From Quillaja saponaria (Eukaryota; Streptophyta; Magnoliopsida; Fabales; Quillajaceae): a DNA stretch of 64,000 nucleotides. Shown in pieces: positions 58,063 to 64,000 of the stretch. The number at the start of each line of letters is the position of its first letter. Positions within the stretch are counted from its first letter, which is position 1. The translations under genes were made by a program, and so were the position numbers. The stretch is taken from assembly GCA_029379385.1 (NCBI GenBank), contig CM055617.1, positions 15,446,679-15,510,678 on the forward strand, in the 5' to 3' direction. The notes under the pieces were generated by a model, which saw only the letters and a program-made list of their open reading frames with translations, was not told the DNA's origin and made no database searches.

Positions 58063-58285
58063 GTTGAATATAAGAAGTATATATATTCAGATGATTTTTA
58101 ATATACAAGAGGGAGTCTCTATTTATAGGCTAAAGTGTTTAACCTAACATAGTGAACCTAGACTAAATATCAACCAAATACGAAATAGAAATTACACAGA
58201 AATAAGGAAACTAGAAATAAGGAAAGAAACTATAAATAAGGAAATTTGACTCACTAATTAAGCTGCCTATATTTACACTCTAACA
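58063..58285 (-). repeat. Copia-2 5' LTR (223 bp)
   Basis: Nearly identical to 53598-53821. Differences seen by eye are at four substitution sites (three transitions, one G/T transversion) and one missing base in the 'gtatatatat' stretch. Confidence 0.96.
58117..58128 (-). promoter_or_regulatory. Copia-2 LTR TATA box
   Basis: On the minus strand TATAAATAGAGA lies in the middle of the 5' LTR, a strong plant-type TATA element. The same motif, with one change, is in the 3' LTR. Confidence 0.65.
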
Positions 58286-59827
58286 CCATTAAAAAGCTAT
58301 ATGTGTCTAGTATTTTATAAATTTTACGAAACTAGATTCGGAGTTTCCTAGAGAAAGATATGACCATTAAAGTGGACACTGGTCCAAATCCTGAGTTTAG
58401 ACAGTTTTAACATTTTTAACCCACTTGTGTTTTCTAACTTTTTTAATAGTTTCTTTCTACTCTATATATTATCAATACATCTAAAATGTCTTTTCACTAT
58501 CAACCTTACCGTATAAAGTACAATGTATACTACTTACCATATAATAGCTTAATGGAAAACTTTCATAAAGAAACTTATATAAGTTAAGATAAAAGCTTGG
58601 TAATTACAAGATTATAACAATAACGTTTATGAACTAAGTATTATTTGGGATTATAAATTTCAGTTCCGAACCCGTTTGTGGGACTGATGACATACGTGAG
58701 CACAAGACAAAGTGACGAACAAGATTTGTAAACCAGTGCGTGGTTAATTGCAGCCTTTAAGGGCTACATTAGTATATGTAATTATATGTTTATTTGAATA
58801 TACTTGATATAGGGAAAATAAGCAAATAGAGTATTTTAGTAATTATTTAAATTATGCTTGTTTGATATTGATTGTTATGTTTGACATTGGTTGTGGTTGA
58901 TAAAGGCCAACAAAGTGAGATTTTTATGAAAAATGATTTTTATATAAGAAATTAAAAATCCTGGTGCACCTAGGATGTTATGATTTAAAATTATAAGAAA
59001 ATTCTAATTCTGATAAGTGTTTTTTTAAAATTGTGTGCTCAGCCCCGGTGGGATGGATTGTGTATGAAATCAATTTGTTGTGAAGGACTAGAAATGCCCG
59101 ATAGAGGGTGATAATGTTGTGCAGGGCTGCGTCACTCATTGGGCCTTTGGTTGCTTTGTTTGTTTTGTATGTTGTGTTTACTCTGATTAATTTGTGATTT
59201 AATTAATCATGTAAGTTGAGAAATTATGATGATTATAAATGTGTACGTGTATTTTAAATTAAGACATGAACATTGTTATACTATGATAATTGACTATATA
59301 TATATATAAGAGTGTGTGTGTGTGTGTGTTATATACTTGTATTAAGTGATGCTAGTATCTTGTGGGTATGATTTACCACTCACGGAGTCCGTATGACTCA
59401 TTTCTCTCATGAATAACTTTTTTCAAGAATCCAGTACACGGCGTTGCCAAGTTTGGAACTTGCCAACAGAGTAGGGCAAGATATTTTTCCAGGATCTCAG
59501 ACTTGAGGTTAATGATGGAAGTTGCAGTCACACTAGGGTTGTGGGTGTTTAATTTAACAGGATATGTTAGTCTAGATATTGGTCGTTGTGTGGTTGTGTG
59601 AAATCAGTAACACATGTGTTTGTATTTTGAGGTGTGATATGTAAATTTTTAGTAAATTTGCTATTTGCTTCAGAAAATAAATTTTTTACAGTGAACTTAT
59701 GTTTTAATAAAAATTTTGTTATAGTTGGGTCAAAAATCGTGTTGTTACTTTGTCTTGATGTCAAGGTTACGGAGTGTTGGTTATCCAATCCTCCAGCCAG
59801 TCATGCCTCTGTAAGGGGTGTGACACA

Positions 59828-60650
59828 TACCTCAAGAAAATAGCAAACCGTACCAAAGGAAAAAAAGGAACACACTGTCAAGTAAGACGAAAAAGAAGAG
59901 AAATGGTTACCTTAAACTTGGGCTTGAACAAAAGAGAACCAAGAATTTTCCTAAAGTGTAAGAGGAAGAGTGAAAATATGGTGGTGAGATATAGAAAAAT
60001 AGAGGACCTCGGCTGAAGTTGCAAAAGGGTGAGGCGGTGCAAGCAAGTGAAAGAAAGATAGAGAAATAAAATAATACATGGCCTAAATTAAGAGTCAAAG
60101 TCAACTTTGGGGGTTTGTGGTATAAGTTAAAACTCCAGAAACATGTATGTATATATATACATACATACTATAATTATTTTCTACCTTATTTTATTTTTTA
60201 TCCTCACATATAATTAGTGTTTACACAAGTAAAATAAAAGTTTCTAGTTTTAAGTCATTCAATGATGGGGGAAAAATAAATTTATCCTATTTACAGATAT
60301 ATATATATATATATATAAATAGATTAATTATTCATCCATTTTGTATTCACATTTTTATTTAATTTGCAACAATAAGTTATACATAAAATTTTAAAATGCA
60401 TACTAGGATATCAAGTTATAACATGATTAATTATATTGCTATTCATTAAATTTGTTCATATATTTGATATTTTATAACTAAAATTTACATATTATATCTA
60501 AATTTAATTTCACGATATCGGGTAATGACATATAGGCACATGTCTAATTATATTTCTTATTTGTTTAATTTTTTTGTGTATTTATTTATAACCAAAAGTG
60601 ATACATTGCATCTAAAATTCAACTTTACTCTGTATTGGGTTACAACACAT
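59828..60650 (-). mobile_element. Family X LTR copy D, partial, opposite orientation, head-to-tail with copy C end
   Basis: Reading minus from about 60650, the sequence matches the starts of copies A and B. It runs into a pyrimidine-rich leader-like part and the 24-bp palindrome at 60143-60166. It stops at 59827, where the 3' end of copy C lies in the other orientation. Its own 3' end is absent. A short (AT)n lies at about 60297-60317. Confidence 0.6.
60320..60650 (-). repeat. Three tandem copies of the family X LTR 5' end, about 110-bp period
   Basis: On the minus strand units start at about 60649 (TGTTGTAACCCAATAC), 60531 (TGTCATTACCCGATATC) and 60423 (TGTTATAACTTGATATC). Each continues with 'ttta(g/a)at-(t/c)aatgt' and 'ttggttata-a' type sequence. 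Copies are well diverged. Confidence 0.7.
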
Positions 60651-62714
60651 AGGAATATGCTTATAACTGAATTAACCCTAAGTTAATAATTTGATACAAT
60701 ACTAAGCATGATAAGATAATAATAAGTCAAGTGAAGTATTGCGAGAAATTATAATTCTAGGCCCTTATCCATTGAATTCTTAAGTTTAATTTGTCATTAA
60801 TTAGTTTTAATTTAAATTAGGCATTTCATCCATAATTCGTTTATTTGAATAAAATTAGAATTGTATTAATTTTAATACTTAGCTAGATATTAGTAACAAT
60901 TTATCATAGGATCAACACTCTACTTAATCACTATATTATTTCATGTCATTTATGTCTTCCTCTTTGTGCTCTCTATTTACTGGTGACTCTCAATGGGACC
61001 GAACACACAACATATAAGAAATGACATAATTAAATCCTAAGAGTCCTCTCATTAAAGCTTTCATAAAGTACATAGTCCACACTTTCCTCTAACTTACATC
61101 ACAACCAATAAATGTGCTTGAGCCCAAACCAACTGGGCTTGAGCAAGCCTATTTCAATTAGACCAAACTTTAACCCGTTTTATTAAAAGAAAAACCATGC
61201 AATTAATGGTAGGCCACACATGAAATTTCTAACTATCAAGTTAATCTACCTTTTTTCTAAATCTTTATTTCGATGATTACAAAACAACCAGTGAATCAAA
61301 ATAATTATTGAATCCTAATTCCATTCGCTTTTCAATTTTACATGTGTTGAATGAAACTAGATGAGAAACAGAAATCTTTTCAGAAGGCTTTTAGCAAAAT
61401 CAAATAAATCTCACCAAAAGTTCAATTCTTAACTGAACAACATTAAAAGATGTCAAATGCTGAAATGGAAATGGAAGTAAATCAGCTGATCATCAAGTGA
61501 ACAGCTCCAACTCAAGACTGATATATGTTGTTTCTAGGTCAAGTTGCCCAAAGCAAGTCAATGCGATGGCTGCTAAGCCATCTAATGATAATGCACAAAG
61601 TGGCTAATAATATCTCACAAACTAATGTAGTGTTACTCAAAGTCAAATCCTGAAGAAAGTACAAATGTTTTATTAGATCTCATTAAAATCCAATACTATG
61701 TACCTGCACAACGACATCTGTATGTCAACTCAAAGGTTTGAACAAAATGCACCTAACACAAGAAAAGACATAAGAAACTCATTCACAATATCTTGATTTT
61801 GAAAGAGAAATCTCTGACCAAAATTTTCATAGTTCATCGGCTTTCAGGCAAAAACACTTTGTATTTGGAAAGAACTAAAAGTATCATTTCACAAAATCAT
61901 CTGGCTTTGTGACCGAGTAACTTTATACACTTTGTATTATGTTTTTTCTTGCAAATGGAATTTAATTAAGACTCATTGAATATGATTTGTTTAACATAAA
62001 AAGTTATTAAAGAGAGGACAGTGAACTATTTTCTGTTCAAATAAAAAAGATCCAATAACAATTTTAACAATATAATTCTTATTAATCAACAAGTTTGTGA
62101 TAAGACTGAGTATATATTAATTGAAAAATGTTTGTACTAATTAGAGAAAAAGAAAAGAAGTTAGGATCCCGATTACAAGAAATTTGGCTTTGACAAATAT
62201 ATGAAGTGGTGGGGTTGGCTCTTTACGTACCAATGGATAAAATTTAGAATGTTTCAAAGTTTGATATAATTTCCAATATTGACCACTTGAACCCCTATGC
62301 GAAGCCATCAATTCTGATTTGTCTTTATTTTTCCCCTTAGTTTTAAACACCCATTTTTAATTTTGATAATTATATGATTTTGATCTTTGTATAGTTATAC
62401 AGTAGGATCTAAGAAAAATATATTTTAAATACTGTATTATTTATCTATACTATTCATTTTAATTATTTAAAGTAACCTACACATTCATGAAACAAATTAT
62501 GTTCTCTATTCACTATTAATGACAAGAAAATAATGTTTCATTCATTAATTTGTTGGGTATAGATTCCTAAAAGAGGCTGTGAGGAGTAAATTGTTTTTAT
62601 AAATTTTATGATTTTGATATAAATGATTTGTTTTTAATTGAATCATAATAATAAATAAGTCAAAAATATATATAAATTAATTTATATTTACAACTTAACT
62701 GTTAGATAAATAAA
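60651..62714. other. AT-rich intergenic sequence, no gene recognised
   Basis: Short frames (for example 62141-62350 minus) have no recognisable domain. No terminal repeats or coding blocks were found. Confidence 0.5.
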
Positions 62715-63846
62715 TATTAAGTACATGGTGCATGTGGAAAATAAATATTTGAGTTTTACTTTGTTTATTTCGAGGAGCAATTTGTTGGCTTTCTGTTTTT
62801 TTTTTTTGTACATAGGAAGTGCTCGAGGCATTAGAGAATGAGAAAATAGATATTAATTACGAGCTAAATTTTTGAAGATATATATATATATATACTTTTT
62901 TTTTTTTAAGAGGAGCTAATTGTTATTAAAATGGACATACGATCATTATTGTTATTAAATTTTATTATCATGGATAGGAACGCCCATATTATACAGCTCA
63001 GCTGAAAATGACAAATTAATGCTGGTCACTTTATGGCCATTACATATTTGGATTCCGACCCTTATAATAGTACTATTGATTCTGATTTTTATTGTATTGA
63101 TCAAGAAATCAAAACATAAAGGAGAAAAAAAAATTTGATATAAATAATTTGTATATATTTTAACTCATTTATTATTATGATTCTATTAAAAAAACTTATT
63201 TATATCAAAATTAAGTACGTGGTGCATGTGAAAAATAAATATTTGAGTTTTAATTTTTCTTTTAGAGGAGCAATTTCTTAGGTTTTTTTTTTTTTTTTTT
63301 TTTTCCTCACAGGAAGTGCTCGAAATATTAAGTAATGAAAAAATAGATACCAACTATATGAACTAAACTTTCAGTGATAAATAAATAAATATATATATAT
63401 ATTAAGAGGAACTAATTGGTATTAAAATGGACATACCATCATTATTGTTATTAAATTTATTATCATGGATAGGAACGCGCATATTATACAACTCAGCTGA
63501 AAATGACAAATTAATGCTGGTCACTTTATGGCCCATTACATATTTGGATTCCGACCCTTAGATATTATTGTATGTTTATTTGTTGTAACTATGACACTTC
63601 TTAAATTCTAAGAGATATATCAAATGTTAATAAATATTATTTGTTGTAACTATGACACTTCATAAATTCTAAGATATATTTCAAATGTTACTAAGTATTA
63701 TAGTTAATGTAAGATTAATAGTTTAACATGCATGACAAGTTGTCTCTGGCTTTGATTTCTCATGCATTGATTTTTATAATAGTACTATTGATTCTGATTT
63801 TTATTGTATTGATCAAGAAATCAAAACATAAAGGAGAAAAAAAAAA
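62715..63846. repeat. Segmental tandem duplication, about 420-bp unit, second copy interrupted
   Basis: Unit 1 (62715 to about 63133) and unit 2 (63210-63560 plus 63777-63846) share long near-identical stretches, such as 'acaaattaatgctggtcact', 'catatttggattccgaccc' and 'agtactattgattctgattt'. Unit 2 is split by about 216 bp (63561-63776) absent from unit 1. Confidence 0.9.
63561..63776. other. 216-bp segment interrupting the second duplicate, with internal tandem repeat
   Basis: The segment sits between 'gaccctta' and 'taatagtac', which are adjacent in unit 1. TTA borders both sides, as a 3-bp target duplication would. Inside it, 'tttgttgtaactatgacact' begins two tandem copies (about 63580 and 63643; period about 63 bp). 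No convincing terminal inverted repeats were seen. Confidence 0.65.
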
Positions 63847-64000
63847 ATTTAATTATTGTATCTAGTGTTGTTTTCAATCATTATTCATCAAATAATGATA
63901 CTTTCTGTGTTTTCTTCTCAAACCCATTGAAATATCATCTTGACAGGATATTCTTTAACATGTTTGGCATATGCGTTGGTGTAGTATCATGATTCAGGAA

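Larger units (their letters stand above)
53598..58285 (-). mobile_element. Copia-2: young, complete Ty1/copia element, minus strand
   Basis: LTRs 53598-53821 and 58063-58285 (TGTTGAATATAAG ... CTCTAACA) differ by about four substitutions and one 1-bp indel. The target duplication CCATT flanks it (53593-53597, 58286-58290). The PBS adjoins the right LTR, and TTGAGGGGGAC (PPT) adjoins the left one on the minus strand. At 4.7 kb, with gag, protease, integrase, RT and RNase H in copia order, nothing is missing. Five nonsense codons of transition type, two others and at least three frameshifts disable it. Confidence 0.97.
53490..59827 (+). mobile_element. Family X long-LTR copy C, split by copia-2
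   Basis: Collinear with copy A on both sides of copia-2: 'gatgcaatttcaaacaataaa' before it, and 'gtctagtattttataaatttt' then 'acgtttatgaactaagtatta' after it. It ends CATGCCTCTGTAAGGGGTGTGACACA at 59827, as copy B does. The left boundary is not clear. A GT microsatellite lies at about 59311-59329. Confidence 0.75.

Noticed and set aside
1..64000. tRNA or rRNA genes
   Set aside because: I looked for clover-leaf B-box words (GGTTCGAATCC and similar) and rRNA-like blocks and found none I could fold convincingly; a tRNAscan run would be decisive.

Overview
This is nuclear DNA from a flowering plant, probably a eudicot. It is AT-rich and dominated by LTR retrotransposons primed by initiator tRNA-Met, with CACTA, LINE and FAR1/MULE remnants and plant-type gene fragments. 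No rRNA, tRNA, CRISPR array or bacterial-type operon is visible. The species cannot be named from the sequence.

Layout. 1-2168: decayed Ty3/gypsy pol ending in a long inverted repeat. 4239-4731: the only apparently intact host gene, a small plant-specific MASR-type protein of 93 aa, with TATA box, CT-rich leader and a short upstream ORF. 6388-6537: an orphan exon of a DEAD-box RNA helicase 1-like gene (minus). 9325-9567: an unidentified gene-like fragment. 9841-21436: a complete but decayed Ty1/copia element (target duplication TACTC) carrying a nested Ty3/gypsy chromovirus at 13729-20551 (target duplication CTACA). 22254-25287: a compact non-autonomous LTR element (target duplication TATGG) with its own reading frame. 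30300-34249: a 3'-truncated Ty3/gypsy element (minus). 36139-45681: a CACTA transposon (target duplication CAA) that contains a long-LTR copy and a full-length but broken prohibitin copy. 46200-46538: an orphan terminus of a second CACTA family. 48195-49750: a FAR1-related/MULE pseudogene. 49751-60650: copies of one long-LTR family (called 'family X' here), broken by a LINE fragment and by a young Ty1/copia element (53598-58285, target duplication CCATT). 62715-63846: a segmental duplication with a later insertion.

The genes form no common pathway; the window is a nested stack of insertions. Order can be inferred: copia-1 inserted before the gypsy element within it; family X inserted before the LINE and copia-2 within it. 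Copia-2 is youngest by LTR similarity (about 4 substitutions and 1 indel in 223 bp). The most interesting points are the prohibitin copy enclosed by a CACTA transposon, the nonsense-codon spectrum in the retroelements, the orphan helicase exon, and the reading frame in the non-autonomous LTR element. All calls come from reading by eye; no alignments were run.
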